DNA of 64,000 nucleotides from an uncultured Spirochaetota bacterium (GCA_944390005.1 CALXOJ010000001.1:270363-334362); one strand, 5' to 3'; numbered from the stretch's first letter, positions 32,990 through 42,885 are shown. Translations and numbers: made by a program. Notes: generated from the sequence alone by a model not told the origin.

Positions 32990-35900
32990 ATGAAGGAATT
33001 TCGTTCGTTTTTGTTTTCGAAAATCAGGAGCTATCCGCCTTACGATGCGCTTCTTTCCGCATTTGCTTACGAAAAATATCCGATTCATGTTGACGGATTA
33101 AAAGGCTCTTTGATTCCTCTTATATTATCGGAATTATTTTCTATAGGTAAAGCCTCTTTTTTGATAATTCTGCCTTACGAAAAAGAGGCTGCTCAGGCCG
33201 CCGCCGATTTGCGGGATGCGGGTGTTCCTGCATTTTATTTTCCCGATTCGGGTCATCTGCCGTATTCGGAGAGCCGCCGCAGTTCGCCGGCAGAGGGTGA
33301 ACGTTTTGCGCTGCTGCAGCGGTTGGCGTCGGCGCAAAAGTGTATTGTGACCGTATCGCTTCGTTCTTTTTTGCAGCCTGTGACGCCTCCGTCGGTTTTG
33401 TCGGCGATGAAGATGACGGTGAAAGTCGGCGGCAGCCTCGATACGCAGGCGCTCGAACGGTTTCTCTCCGACGGCGGTTACACGCGTACGGTGAGGGTTT
33501 CAGCGGCGGGTGAGTTTGCCGTTCGCGGCGAGGTGGTTGATGTATTTCCGCCGGGGCAGAAGGCAGCGGTGCGCATCGTTGCCGAGTGGGACGTTATCGA
33601 GAAAATCCGCCGCTTCGATCCGCTTTCCCAGGAGAGCATTGAAGAAATTTCCGAGGCGGATCTTTATCCGGCAGTCGAATGGATTTGGAGCGATGAGCGA
33701 ATCGACGGATTGGCCTCATTTCTCTCCAAAAAGAGTTATTTGCGGGGGAAATGCGACTTGTTTCTCTCTGATTTGAGGGAGAAGCGCAGCTGTGCGGCGG
33801 AAGAGCAGCTTTACCCGTTGTCGTTTGGGAAACGCGCGTTTTTGAGCGACTATTTAAAGGACAAAGATGCGGCGGTTTTTGTCAATCCCGAACGGTTCGG
33901 GGCGTTGGCGGAAGGTGCGTTTAAAGAACTGAAGGGGCTTTACGCGCGGGCGCGGACTGCCGGTATGGTTGTACCAACTCCTGAGGAGTTTTTACAGACT
34001 TACGAAGAGGCGGCTGCGCGCTGCGGCAAAACGATTTCGGTTGACTTTATTCCGCAGACAGCGAACCGCGACCGCATTTCGTTTGACGCCGGCGATTCCC
34101 ACTCTTACTTCGGTAATATTGCTTATCTAAAGGAAGAGCTCCAAACGCGGGCGGCCGCCGGTTACCGCGTGTTTATTTTTGCCGGAAATGCGGCGCAAGG
34201 CGAACGGCTGCGTTATCTGCTGCGGGACACCGGAGTCGAAGTTTCGGACGGACGGCTGTCGGAAGGTTTTGTGATTCCGCCGCTGAAGATCCTCTGCATT
34301 GCCGAGCACGAAATCTTTGGACGGAAGCGGCGTAAGGTCTCCGTTGTTCGCAACATTCAGACGAAGGTCATCGACAGCTTTCTCGATTTAAACGAGGGCG
34401 ATTACGTGGTTCACGTTAACCACGGCGTCGCCGTTTACCGCGGCATCGAGCGGGTTGTTTCGGGTGAGCGGGAACGAGACTACATTAAACTTGAGTACGC
34501 TCAAAATGAAATTCTCTTCATCCCGACTGAGCAGGTGAACCTCGTTCAGCGTTACCTCGGCGGTGAAGGCAAAACCCCGTCGCTTGATGTTCTCGGCGGT
34601 AAAAGCTGGCAGCACAAAAAGGAGCACGCCCGTAAAAGTGTTGAAGATTTGGCGGACATGCTTTTGGATATTTATTCCGAACGGGAACAGGCGCGCGGTT
34701 ACCGTTTCTCTCCGGATACGGAGTGGCAGTCGGATTTCGAAGCGCGTTTTCCTTATGAAGAGACCGAAGATCAGCTGCGTTCCGTTGCCGAAATTAAGGC
34801 TGATATGGAATCAGACAAACCGATGGATCGGCTCTTGTGCGGCGATACCGGCTACGGAAAAACAGAAGTGGCGATGCGGGCGGCGTTTAAGGCGGCTGTT
34901 GACGGCAAGCAGACGGCTCTCATCGCTCCGACGACGATTCTTGCGGGACAACACTACGAAAATTTCGTCAAACGGTTTGAAGGCTTTCCCGTCCGCATCG
35001 AACTGCTTTCCCGATTTGTCAAAGGAACAAAACAGAAGGAAGTACTGAAGGCGGTCGCCGCCGGCGAGGTTGACATTCTTATCGGCACCCACCGGTTATT
35101 GCAAAAGGATGTCGTTTTTAAAGATCTCGGTTTGCTCATTGTTGATGAAGAGCACCGTTTCGGCGTAAAGGACAAAGAGCGGCTGAAAACTCTTAAAGCC
35201 AACGTCGACGCTTTGGCAATGTCGGCTACACCGATTCCCCGCACTCTCCATATGTCGCTGCTGAAAATTCGTGATATTTCTCTTATCACAACCTCTCCTT
35301 ACAACCGCAAGCCGATTGAAACCGTCGTCTGCGCCTTTGACGAGCGGCTGATTCGCGACGCCGTCATGAAAGAGGTCGAACGGGGCGGGCAGGTCTTTTA
35401 TCTGCACAACCGCATTGAGAGTCTCGAATCGGTTCGGCTTTTTCTGGAAAAGATTCTCCCCGAAGTGATGATTGAAACCGCACACGGCCGCATGAGCGCC
35501 GAAGAGCTTGACGAAAAGATGCACCGCTTCATCAATAACAACTTTCAAGTACTGCTCTCTACAACTATTATCGAAAGCGGCATCGACATTCCCAATGTCA
35601 ACACCATTATCATCGACCGCGCCGATATGTACGGTATCAGTCAGCTTTACCAGCTTAAAGGGCGTGTCGGCCGCAGCGACCGCAGCTCTTACGCATGGCT
35701 CTTCTATCCGAAGGAACAACCGCTTTCGGAAGCGGCTGTCAAACGTCTGCAGGTTATTTCCGATTTTGGAGAACTGGGTTCGGGGTTCCGCATTGCGATG
35801 AAAGATATGGAGATTCGCGGTGCCGGTAACCTTCTCGGACGCGAACAGCACGGGGAAATCGCTTCGGTCGGCTACGAAATGTACCTCAAACTTCTTGATG

Positions 35901-36376
35901 ACGTCATCGGCGAAAAACAGAATCGTCCCAAACAGGAAGAGGTGTGTCTTGACCTCGAATACTCCGGTTACATTCCCAACGAGTACATCGCCGACAAAAG
36001 CGAGAAAATGGCGGTCTACAAACGCATCGCCTCCATTCGCAGCGAAGAAGATTACGATCTTGCGCAAGCCGAAATCGACGACCGTTACGGTCCTCTGCCG
36101 CCTGCTGTCGCCTCCCTCTTTGCCGTTGCCCGCATCAAGCTGCTCGCCGAAAAACTCGGTATCGTTTCGATTCGCGAACGCGGCGGCTTTGCGGATATCG
36201 TCTTCGGTAAAATCAGTCTTCTCGACCCCGGCAAAACCGTCCGTCTCATCTCCGAAAATCCGGACTCCGTCATCTACCGGCCCGAACGCCCTGATACTCT
36301 GCGCATCAAAACCGGCACTCTCGAACTGGTTCAAAAGAGCGCTTACCTCGGCGAACGGCTGCAGAACTTACTGTAA
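32990..36376 (+). CDS. mfd: Transcription-repair coupling factor
   Basis: 1128 aa superfamily 2 translocase that removes stalled RNA polymerase and recruits UvrA. The N-terminal UvrB-like domains span about 1-330. A CarD-like RNAP-interaction domain lies near 455-530 (EGDYVVHVNHGVAVYRGIE). Helicase motifs are GDTGYGKTEV, DEEHRFG, SATPIPRT and VGRSDRSSYAWLFYP, followed by a TRCF C-terminal domain. Length is normal. The ATG at 32990 gives the usual N-terminus but has no ribosome site and lies 20 bases from the divergent gene, so its promoter must lie inside that gene. Confidence 0.97.
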   Translation: MKEFRSFLFSKIRSYPPYDALLSAFAYEKYPIHVDGLKGSLIPLILSELFSIGKASFLIILPYEKEAAQAAADLRDAGVPAFYFPDSGHLPYSESRRSSPAEGERFALLQRLASAQKCIVTVSLRSFLQPVTPPSVLSAMKMTVKVGGSLDTQALERFLSDGGYTRTVRVSAAGEFAVRGEVVDVFPPGQKAAVRIVAEWDVIEKIRRFDPLSQESIEEISEADLYPAVEWIWSDERIDGLASFLSKKSYLRGKCDLFLSDLREKRSCAAEEQLYPLSFGKRAFLSDYLKDKDAAVFVNPERFGALAEGAFKELKGLYARARTAGMVVPTPEEFLQTYEEAAARCGKTISVDFIPQTANRDRISFDAGDSHSYFGNIAYLKEELQTRAAAGYRVFIFAGNAAQGERLRYLLRDTGVEVSDGRLSEGFVIPPLKILCIAEHEIFGRKRRKVSVVRNIQTKVIDSFLDLNEGDYVVHVNHGVAVYRGIERVVSGERERDYIKLEYAQNEILFIPTEQVNLVQRYLGGEGKTPSLDVLGGKSWQHKKEHARKSVEDLADMLLDIYSEREQARGYRFSPDTEWQSDFEARFPYEETEDQLRSVAEIKADMESDKPMDRLLCGDTGYGKTEVAMRAAFKAAVDGKQTALIAPTTILAGQHYENFVKRFEGFPVRIELLSRFVKGTKQKEVLKAVAAGEVDILIGTHRLLQKDVVFKDLGLLIVDEEHRFGVKDKERLKTLKANVDALAMSATPIPRTLHMSLLKIRDISLITTSPYNRKPIETVVCAFDERLIRDAVMKEVERGGQVFYLHNRIESLESVRLFLEKILPEVMIETAHGRMSAEELDEKMHRFINNNFQVLLSTTIIESGIDIPNVNTIIIDRADMYGISQLYQLKGRVGRSDRSSYAWLFYPKEQPLSEAAVKRLQVISDFGELGSGFRIAMKDMEIRGAGNLLGREQHGEIASVGYEMYLKLLDDVIGEKQNRPKQEEVCLDLEYSGYIPNEYIADKSEKMAVYKRIASIRSEEDYDLAQAEIDDRYGPLPPAVASLFAVARIKLLAEKLGIVSIRERGGFADIVFGKISLLDPGKTVRLISENPDSVIYRPERPDTLRIKTGTLELVQKSAYLGERLQNLL
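33122..33151 (-). promoter_or_regulatory. Weak candidate promoter for the minus-strand envelope operon, inside mfd
   Basis: Minus strand TTTACC (33146-33151), 18 bases, TAATAT (33122-33127). Proposed because the 20-base gap between divergent starts cannot hold a promoter. Low confidence. Confidence 0.25.
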
Positions 36377-36389
36377 ATTTTTTTTTTGG

Positions 36390-36484
36390 GGCGTCCCGGC
36401 TTCGCCGTCGGCGCCCTTCGGACTCGGTCTGCCCGCCGACCGGCGGGCAGACGGCCTTACGGCCCCCTCCGGGCGCCTGACGCC
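36390..36484. repeat. Nested palindromic GC-rich element after mfd
   Basis: Outer arms GGCGTC (36390-36395) and GACGCC (36479-36484) enclose a perfect 12-bp hairpin (GTCTGCCCGCCG and its complement, 36427-36452) and a GGCC-TTAC-GGCC hairpin. A T-run lies at 36379-36387 before it. It is non-coding in character and lies 13 bases after the mfd stop. Single copy in the window and different from the 6259/36613 repeat. Confidence 0.65.
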
Positions 36485-36612
36485 TTCGGCAGGGCTGCGC
36501 CTCCCTGTGCGGTTATTTTAGAAAAACAAATTCAGTTTTGGCTAATCCAAAAGACCCCCATTAATATTAATGCCGTTTTTTTCCTTTTTCAGCGGAGCGC
36601 CTGCGGAACTCC

Positions 36613-36761
36613 GGCGCGAGGGATTGAAGCGGAAATGAGCGGCCGACGGAAAGAAGGCGCAGGGCAAAGCGGCAGCTTTGCCGCGGGGAATGGCGCGGGA
36701 GGCCCGCGAATTGCAGCGGAAAGCCCGGTGCGCGCCGCAAGCGGCGCGCACGCGCCCGGAA
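36613..36761 (+). repeat. GC-rich structured dispersed repeat, copy 2
   Basis: About 149 bases matching copy 1 at 6259-6405 in reverse orientation. Hairpins: GGCAAAGC / GCTTTGCC (36663-36682), a CGCGGG/CCCGCG hairpin near 36693-36707, and an 11-bp stem at 36728-36751. The last differs from copy 1 at two positions per arm, and both changes are compensated. It lies between the mfd end and the promoter of the next gene. The reading frame that runs through it into the next gene is not credible as coding. Confidence 0.8.
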
Positions 36762-36783
36762 GATAGAGGGAAAAAGGCTGTGC

Positions 36784-36812
36784 TTGCGCTTTCGGGTGGT
36801 TTGGGCTATAAT
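36784..36812 (+). promoter_or_regulatory. Candidate promoter of the methyltransferase/MTHFR gene
   Basis: TTGCGC (36784-36789), 17 bases, TATAAT (36807-36812), 15 bases before the ATG. It starts 22 bases after the repeat ends. No S-box or cobalamin riboswitch is visible. Confidence 0.5.
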
Positions 36813-36827
36813 GTCGCAGGGGTGCTT

Positions 36828-38672
36828 ATGGATTTAGCGGCTGAGTTGAAGAATCGTGTGTTGATTTTTGACGGAGCGATGGGAACGCTTCTTTATGATA
36901 AAGGATATTTTTTAAATGCGTGTTACGAGCAGCTGGCTTTGACGGCGCCTGCTGTGATTGAGTCGATTCACCGTGATTATTTGAGGGCGGGCGCCGATGT
37001 GCTGACCACCGATACTTTCGGAGCCAATCCGCTGCGGTTGGCGGCGTTCGGTTTGGAGGATCGAACCGATGAGATCAATGAGGCGGCTGTGCGCGCGGCG
37101 CGGCGGGCGATTGAGGCTGAGGGAGCGCAGGCGTTTGTGGCTGGCGATATCGGACCGTGTTCGTTTTTCAGACAGCGAGGTTCGGCAAAGAAGACGGTTT
37201 TGCGTGATGCGTTTCGTCGTCAGGCGGAGGCGCTGGCTCGAGCGGGAGCCGACTTTTTCCTTTTGGAGACCTTTACCCGTCTTTCGGAGCTGATGACAGC
37301 GGCGCAGGCAGCGTCCGAGTTCGGTTTGCCGGTAGCCGCTTCGTTTACGCCTCCCGGGAATACAGGCGCTGCCGACGAGGTTGACGGCGAGGGGGTGGCT
37401 GCTTTTGTTTCTCGTCTTGATAACGAGAAGTGTGTCCAGGCGATTGGGATGAATTGCGGCAGCGGGCCGGCAGCGCTCTTTTCGGCGGCCGAAATTGCGT
37501 TGAAGCATACCCGCAAACCGTTGATTGTGATGCCTAACGCGGGGCTGCCGCGGATGGTGGACGGGCGGCTGATGTATTTGACGAATCCCGAATACTTTAC
37601 CGAGTATGCCAAGCGCTACGCCTCTCTCGGCGTGCGGGGTATCGGCGGCTGCTGCGGGACGACTCCCGATCACATTCGGGAAGCGGCGGCGGCGCTGAAG
37701 CCTCTGCTTCGTACCCGCGTGACGGTGGAGGTGAGTGAAGCCGCAAAGGCGGTTGTTGAGCGGGAGCCGGTTCCGGCGTACGAACGGTCTTGGTTGGCTG
37801 CCAAGATTTTTGCAGGAGAGAAGGTGACTTCCGTAGAGATGGTTTCTCCCGGAGGCGCTGATTTGACGCCGATGTTGGAAAAGGTCAAGCTTTGCAGTGA
37901 GGCGGGCGTCGATGCGGTCAACATTCCCGACGGACCGCGTGCCAATTCGCGCATATCTCCGATGATTGCGGCGGCGGAAATCGAACGGCGTATCGGCATC
38001 GAAACGGTGCTCCACTACTGCTGCCGGGACCGTAATCTCATCGGAATTCAAGCCGATTTGTTGGGAGCGGCGGCTATCGGGCTGCGCAATCTGCTGCTGA
38101 TCACCGGAGATCCGCCGAAGCTGGGGAGCTATCCGCAGGCTACCGGTGTTTTCGATATTGACTCGGTCGGTTTGATGCAGACGGTTTCGCATTTAAATCG
38201 AGGAATCGATCCGGCAGGCCGCGTTATCGAGCCGCCGACAGCGTTTTTTGCGGGAGTCGGGCTCAATCCGTGTGCAGTGAATCTCGACGCCGAAAAGGAA
38301 CACTTTCTTGAAAAGGTGAAGGCGGGCGCCGAGTTTTGCATTACTCAGCCGGTATTTGATCCCGAAGCGCTGCTTTCGATTATCCGTTGGATGAAAGAGG
38401 CAGGCGCGGCGATTCCCGTTATCGCCGGGATTTGGCCGCTGACGGGGTATAAAAACGCCGAATTTATGAAGAACGAGGTGCCGGGTGTTGTTTTGCCTGA
38501 CGAATTGTTGCTGAGGATGTCCAAAACCCGCACAAAGGAGGAGGGACTCAAAGAAGGCGCCGACATTGCCCGCGAAATGATAGCGGCTATTCGGGATGAT
38601 GTAGCGGGAATTCAGGTGAGCGCTCCGTTCGGACGTATCGACATTGCCATCGATGTTTTGGAGGCGTTGTGA
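36828..38672 (+). CDS. Bifunctional homocysteine S-methyltransferase / methylenetetrahydrofolate reductase
   Basis: 614 aa fusion of the YitJ type. Residues 1 to about 290 are a homocysteine methyltransferase with FDGAMGTLLYDKG, the zinc Cys in GMNCGSGP and the pair in GGCCGTTPDHI. Residues about 325-614 are a MetF-like TIM barrel with LHYCCRDRNLIGIQADLLGAAAIGLRNLLLITGDPP (split here: CCRDRNLIGIQADLL; NLLLITGDPPK). It probably turns homocysteine and methyl donors into methionine and so acts after metX/metW. ATG 36828 follows AGGGG; the upstream frame extension lies in the repeat and is rejected. It overlaps the next gene by 4 bases. Confidence 0.92.
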   Translation: MDLAAELKNRVLIFDGAMGTLLYDKGYFLNACYEQLALTAPAVIESIHRDYLRAGADVLTTDTFGANPLRLAAFGLEDRTDEINEAAVRAARRAIEAEGAQAFVAGDIGPCSFFRQRGSAKKTVLRDAFRRQAEALARAGADFFLLETFTRLSELMTAAQAASEFGLPVAASFTPPGNTGAADEVDGEGVAAFVSRLDNEKCVQAIGMNCGSGPAALFSAAEIALKHTRKPLIVMPNAGLPRMVDGRLMYLTNPEYFTEYAKRYASLGVRGIGGCCGTTPDHIREAAAALKPLLRTRVTVEVSEAAKAVVEREPVPAYERSWLAAKIFAGEKVTSVEMVSPGGADLTPMLEKVKLCSEAGVDAVNIPDGPRANSRISPMIAAAEIERRIGIETVLHYCCRDRNLIGIQADLLGAAAIGLRNLLLITGDPPKLGSYPQATGVFDIDSVGLMQTVSHLNRGIDPAGRVIEPPTAFFAGVGLNPCAVNLDAEKEHFLEKVKAGAEFCITQPVFDPEALLSIIRWMKEAGAAIPVIAGIWPLTGYKNAEFMKNEVPGVVLPDELLLRMSKTRTKEEGLKEGADIAREMIAAIRDDVAGIQVSAPFGRIDIAIDVLEAL

Positions 38673-39994
38673 AGTATTACGACGTCCACTGTCACCTCTT
38701 TACCCACGATATTCTCTCTCGAACCGGTTCGTCGATTCTCAGTTTTCTCAATCGTTTTTTGACAGATTCAAAGGAAGACAGCTGCACGGATACAGACGGT
38801 CGTCTTCGACGGATTTCCGGTTTCATTGATACTGCTTTGGCAGACGATGCATTGGAAACTTTTAAGGAGATGGAAAGCGTTTACGGAGCTCATTTTGCCG
38901 TTTGTCCGCTTTGCATGGATTTGAAATATAGTATGATCGACGCTCGTCCGGGAGATGATCATACTGCTGCTGAAACGGTGGCTGCCGTCGGCTCTTACGA
39001 ACCGGACAACCGCGGTTCGTATTGGAGTTTTCGTCGGATTGTCAATTTCTTTTCCGGAAACCACTACAGCGCGCTGCCGAATATGTTTGCTGACAGCTTT
39101 CTCACTCAAATTGAAGAGATGGAGCGGTTAAAAGCCCGTTATCCCGATCGCGTTTATCCGTTTTTTCCCGTTGATCCCCGGCGCAACCGCGATTGCGACC
39201 TGATGGCGCTGATCAAACAGAAAGTCGGACCGGGAAAGCCGTTTGTCGGAATCAAACTTTACCCGGCGCTCGGATTTTCTGTTACCGATCCTTTTCTTTA
39301 CGGCAGTGAAAAAGGGAGCGGCGGTCTTTACGCTTACTGCGAAAAATATTCGATTCCGATTGTCACCCACTCCGGTTTCCGCGGTTATGCGGCGTTGGCA
39401 AAGCGTATCGAAGTCTGCGGCGATATCTTTCACACCGAATCGGGACGTCCCGTTCCTGTGCGCGAAATCTATCCCGACGGCATCGTCTCCTTTCCGATTA
39501 AAGAAAAAATGAGCGAAATCACCATGCGCGGTTATTTGTTCAATCATCCCGTTTTATGGGAGAAGGTTCTCAATCGCTATCCGAAGCTTTATATCAATTT
39601 CGCTCACTTCGGCGGAGATAAGTTCATTTACAAATACATTCATGAATCGTCGACTTCGGGTTATTACACCGCCGAAATCCTGCGGTTCATGGCTAAGTAT
39701 CCGAACGTTTACACCGATTTGAGCTGTTTCGTCGATAACGGAAAAAAAGGGTACTCTTTAAGCGAAGTCAAAAAAGAGATCTACGATAAGACTAAACTCT
39801 CCGTCCGGAAAAAATTCCTTTACGGTTCCGATTACTTCATTCTCAAATTTAAAGAGTGTTCGCTTCAGAATTACTATGCCCGCTTTCGTGAAGTTTTCGG
39901 TTCGGAAATGCGGAAAATTGCCTCTGTCAACACGGGAAGGTTTCTGCGTTACGGGATGAAGCCGAAGCGGATTTGGAGGAGGTGGTTGTGGTAA
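38669..39994 (+). CDS. Amidohydrolase family protein (TIM-barrel metal hydrolase)
   Basis: 441 aa. The N-terminal DVHCHLF gives the HxH metal pair. THSGF, FAHFGG and GSDYF supply the later His and Asp ligands of the amidohydrolase-2 family. The substrate is unknown; the first 130 residues hold an atypical insertion with FAVCPLCMDLKYS. The start is a GTG sharing the methyltransferase stop (GTGA). The next gene starts inside its last codons. Co-translation with a metallopeptidase gives no clear pathway hint. Confidence 0.75.
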   Translation: MKYYDVHCHLFTHDILSRTGSSILSFLNRFLTDSKEDSCTDTDGRLRRISGFIDTALADDALETFKEMESVYGAHFAVCPLCMDLKYSMIDARPGDDHTAAETVAAVGSYEPDNRGSYWSFRRIVNFFSGNHYSALPNMFADSFLTQIEEMERLKARYPDRVYPFFPVDPRRNRDCDLMALIKQKVGPGKPFVGIKLYPALGFSVTDPFLYGSEKGSGGLYAYCEKYSIPIVTHSGFRGYAALAKRIEVCGDIFHTESGRPVPVREIYPDGIVSFPIKEKMSEITMRGYLFNHPVLWEKVLNRYPKLYINFAHFGGDKFIYKYIHESSTSGYYTAEILRFMAKYPNVYTDLSCFVDNGKKGYSLSEVKKEIYDKTKLSVRKKFLYGSDYFILKFKECSLQNYYARFREVFGSEMRKIASVNTGRFLRYGMKPKRIWRRWLW

Positions 39995-42885
39995 ACGAAG
40001 GCGATGTTGTCGGCGGTTTTCGTATCGAATCGGTCAAGGATTTACCTGAGAAAAAAGGCGTCGGTATTTCGGCGCGCCATGAACAGACCGGGTTGGAGGT
40101 GTTCCACTTTTTAACCGATGATCGGGAAAATTTTTTCGGCTTTGTCGTTTCCACGCCGCCGGAAGACGATTGCGGTATTCCGCACATTTTAGAGCATTCA
40201 ATTCTTTCGGCTTCCCGCGATCTGCCGATGAAAGACGCATTTTTTTCAATGGAAAAGCGCAGCGCAGCGACTTTTATGAATGCAATGACTTATCCCGATG
40301 CAACGGTTTTTCCCGCCGCCTCGGCGGTTCCGGAAGATTACTACAATCTTTTGGAGTATTACGGCGGCTGCGTTTTTTTTCCTTTGCTGAGAGAAGAGAC
40401 GTTTAAAACCGAAGGCGTGCGTCCGGAAAGAAGCGCTTCCGGTGCGTTCGTCTTCAACGGTATTGTTTATAACGAAATGAAAGGCGTTTATTCGCAGTTC
40501 GATGCGGCCGTTGAGCGAAGCGTCGTTTCCTCGCTTTTTCCCGACTGCGCTTATCGTTTCGAATACGGCGGTGATCCGAATGAAATTCCGTCGTTATCTT
40601 ATGAGGCGTTTCTCGATTTTTACCGCCGCCGTTACGTTCCGCAGAATATCAAACTTTTCCTTTACGGTTCGCTGCCGACGGAAGAGCAGCTGGCGTTTTT
40701 GGATGAGAAAATTCTTTCCCGGGTGACGGTTTCGGGCGAGCGGGCGCCGCTGCCGAATCAAACGCGGTGGAAGCGGCCGCGTTCGTTTTCGGTTGAGGCG
40801 CCTCCCGGTGAAGAGGGCGCCGTTGTGGCATTCAGTTGGCTGTGGGATGAAGCCGTTTCTCCCGAAGCGTGTATCGAAGCTGAATTGCTTTCCGCCTGCC
40901 TTTGCGGCCATCAGGGAACGCCGCTTTACCGCAAACTCTCCGAATCCGGTTTAGGCAGCGATTTGTCTCCGTATATGGGCGGAGGCAGTGAGCTGCGTTA
41001 TCTTTTTTTCACTTGCGGTTTGCGAGGTGTGAAAACCCGCCGCATCGATGCGGCGTTTGATTTTATCCGTTCGGCTGTCGATGAAATCGCGCGGGAAGGA
41101 ATTGCTTCCGATGTTGTCGACGGAGTGCTCGACTCTTATGAGTTTTCAATGAAGGAGATCAAAAGCGGCGTTCCGCTCGGTCTTCGTTACCTTGAGCGGA
41201 TGATGTTTACGTGGATGAGAGGAGGAGATCCGTGTGAATGGTTTCAGATCGAAGGGGTGTTTCGGGAATTGCGTCGCCGTTTCTCCGATCCTTCGTTCAT
41301 TAAATCGCGGCTGAAAACGCTTCTGACGGACAATTCTCACCGCGCGGACATTGTCGTCGCCTCTTCATCCGTTTACTTCGAAAGTTGGACCCGTGCTGCC
41401 GAAAAAGCTGCCGCTGATTTGATGAATACCCGCTTTTCCGATCCGGGGGCGGTTGAACGGGATGAGAAAGCGTTCAACGAGTACCGCAATGCGCCCGAAA
41501 ATGAAGAGGCCCTTAACTGCTTTCCGCCGCTGACACGCCGAAACGTTCGAGCTCCGCTGCTGAAAATTCCGTACAGGCGGGATGAAGTCGGCGGCTGTCC
41601 GATTCTGACGACGGAAACTGAGACCAACGGTATCGTTTATCTCGATTTGTACTTTCGGCTGGATCAGGCCGAGTCAGGCTTGCTGCCGTTTTTTAATCAA
41701 TTTTCCAAACTTCTTTTGAGCGCCGGACAAAAACACAGAAGTTATGATGAAGCGGCCCGTGAAATGACAAAAGTTTTCGGTTCTTTTTCGTCATATATTG
41801 AAATCGGCAGCGAGCCGCGTTCGGATAAACCGCATCTGTTTCTGGTTATCCGCACCCGTTTTTTGGAGGAGAAGGCGGAGGCTGCCGTCGATTCATTGAT
41901 TCGCGTGCTTTGCGAAACGGTTTTTACCGATCTTAAACGTATTCGAACGGTTTTAACCGAATCTAAAAACGATATGGCTGCCGATTTAACTCAAAACGGT
42001 TCATTATTTGCGGCTTCTTACGCTCGATCATTTCTTTCCGCCGAGGCTGCGGCCGGAGACCTTGTTGACGGCGTTCGTCAGTACCGCTTTCTGTCCGACG
42101 TTTTGAAAAGCCGTCGCCGCCTGCGCCGTTTTGCCGCCCGCATGACGGCGCTTTTACCCGAAATCTGTTCCCGTCGGCGGGTGATTTACGGTTTAGCCGG
42201 GAGCCGGCGCGCTATCGCTCAAACCGCAGCCGAGCTGACCCGACTGACCGAAGCTCTTTCCGATGCGCTGCCGCCGGAGGTTTCTGTGTTTGACCTTGCC
42301 GTCTCACCGCCGCCGCAAGGAATTCAAGGGGCGGCGATTGCCTCCGACGTGGCGTTTAATGCATTTGTGCAAAAAACAGATTCTTTTGATTTTCTTCGTC
42401 TGGCCCGCAGACGGCTTTTGACTGACTTAATGAAGAATCGTCTGCTTGACGAAGTGCGCGTTAAATCGGGGGCGTACGGAGCCGCTGCGTTTTTAAGCGG
42501 CCGTTTTCTGCAGATGACCTCTTACCGTGATCCGCGGGTTGCCTCCACATTCGAGGCGTTTGAAAACACGCGGAAGACTTTCGCCGAAAATCCGCCGTCG
42601 TCAACCGAATTGGAGCACCACATTGTTCAATCGCTGGCGATCAACTTAAAGCCGGTTCGGCCGTCGGCTCGGCTTTCCCGCGTCATGCTGCAGGAGCTGT
42701 TGGCGATCGACGACGATTACCGAGAACGGCTCTTGGTCGAAACGGCGAATGTGACGCCCGAAGATGTGCTTGATGAAGCGAGGCGGCTGTATAATGCTGA
42801 ATTCCCGCAAGTGAAAGCGTCGTTAGCGGGAAAGAGGATGCTGAAAGCGGTTAAAGCTCGGATTGAGCGCTTTCTTTTGATTTAA
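39988..42885 (+). CDS. M16C family metallopeptidase (PreP/falcilysin-like)
   Basis: 965 aa with the inverted zinc motif HILEH near residue 70 and a distal Glu region NGIVYNEMKGVYSQ, the pattern of presequence protease-type M16C enzymes, which degrade peptides in a closed chamber. Both halves of the clam-shell are present, so length is normal. The frame opens at TTG 39973; I choose GTG 39988 since GGAGGAGG lies 6-13 bases before it. No signal peptide, so probably cytoplasmic. The last 35 bases overlap the convergent TPR lipoprotein gene. Confidence 0.88.
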   Translation: MVNEGDVVGGFRIESVKDLPEKKGVGISARHEQTGLEVFHFLTDDRENFFGFVVSTPPEDDCGIPHILEHSILSASRDLPMKDAFFSMEKRSAATFMNAMTYPDATVFPAASAVPEDYYNLLEYYGGCVFFPLLREETFKTEGVRPERSASGAFVFNGIVYNEMKGVYSQFDAAVERSVVSSLFPDCAYRFEYGGDPNEIPSLSYEAFLDFYRRRYVPQNIKLFLYGSLPTEEQLAFLDEKILSRVTVSGERAPLPNQTRWKRPRSFSVEAPPGEEGAVVAFSWLWDEAVSPEACIEAELLSACLCGHQGTPLYRKLSESGLGSDLSPYMGGGSELRYLFFTCGLRGVKTRRIDAAFDFIRSAVDEIAREGIASDVVDGVLDSYEFSMKEIKSGVPLGLRYLERMMFTWMRGGDPCEWFQIEGVFRELRRRFSDPSFIKSRLKTLLTDNSHRADIVVASSSVYFESWTRAAEKAAADLMNTRFSDPGAVERDEKAFNEYRNAPENEEALNCFPPLTRRNVRAPLLKIPYRRDEVGGCPILTTETETNGIVYLDLYFRLDQAESGLLPFFNQFSKLLLSAGQKHRSYDEAAREMTKVFGSFSSYIEIGSEPRSDKPHLFLVIRTRFLEEKAEAAVDSLIRVLCETVFTDLKRIRTVLTESKNDMAADLTQNGSLFAASYARSFLSAEAAAGDLVDGVRQYRFLSDVLKSRRRLRRFAARMTALLPEICSRRRVIYGLAGSRRAIAQTAAELTRLTEALSDALPPEVSVFDLAVSPPPQGIQGAAIASDVAFNAFVQKTDSFDFLRLARRRLLTDLMKNRLLDEVRVKSGAYGAAAFLSGRFLQMTSYRDPRVASTFEAFENTRKTFAENPPSSTELEHHIVQSLAINLKPVRPSARLSRVMLQELLAIDDDYRERLLVETANVTPEDVLDEARRLYNAEFPQVKASLAGKRMLKAVKARIERFLLI

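Noticed and set aside
35096-36334. 412-aa open frame antisense to mfd
   Set aside because: Lies wholly inside mfd helicase codons with biased Asp/Phe content typical of antisense shadows.
36678-36827. N-terminal extension of the methyltransferase/MTHFR gene through the repeat
   Set aside because: It runs through repeat copy 2 and the promoter, has Arg/Ala-rich non-natural composition, and the family N-terminus begins at 36828.
36912-38192. 426-aa open frame antisense to the methyltransferase/MTHFR gene
   Set aside because: Shadow frame caused by GC-rich codons of the real gene; no motif, and very rich in Arg and His.
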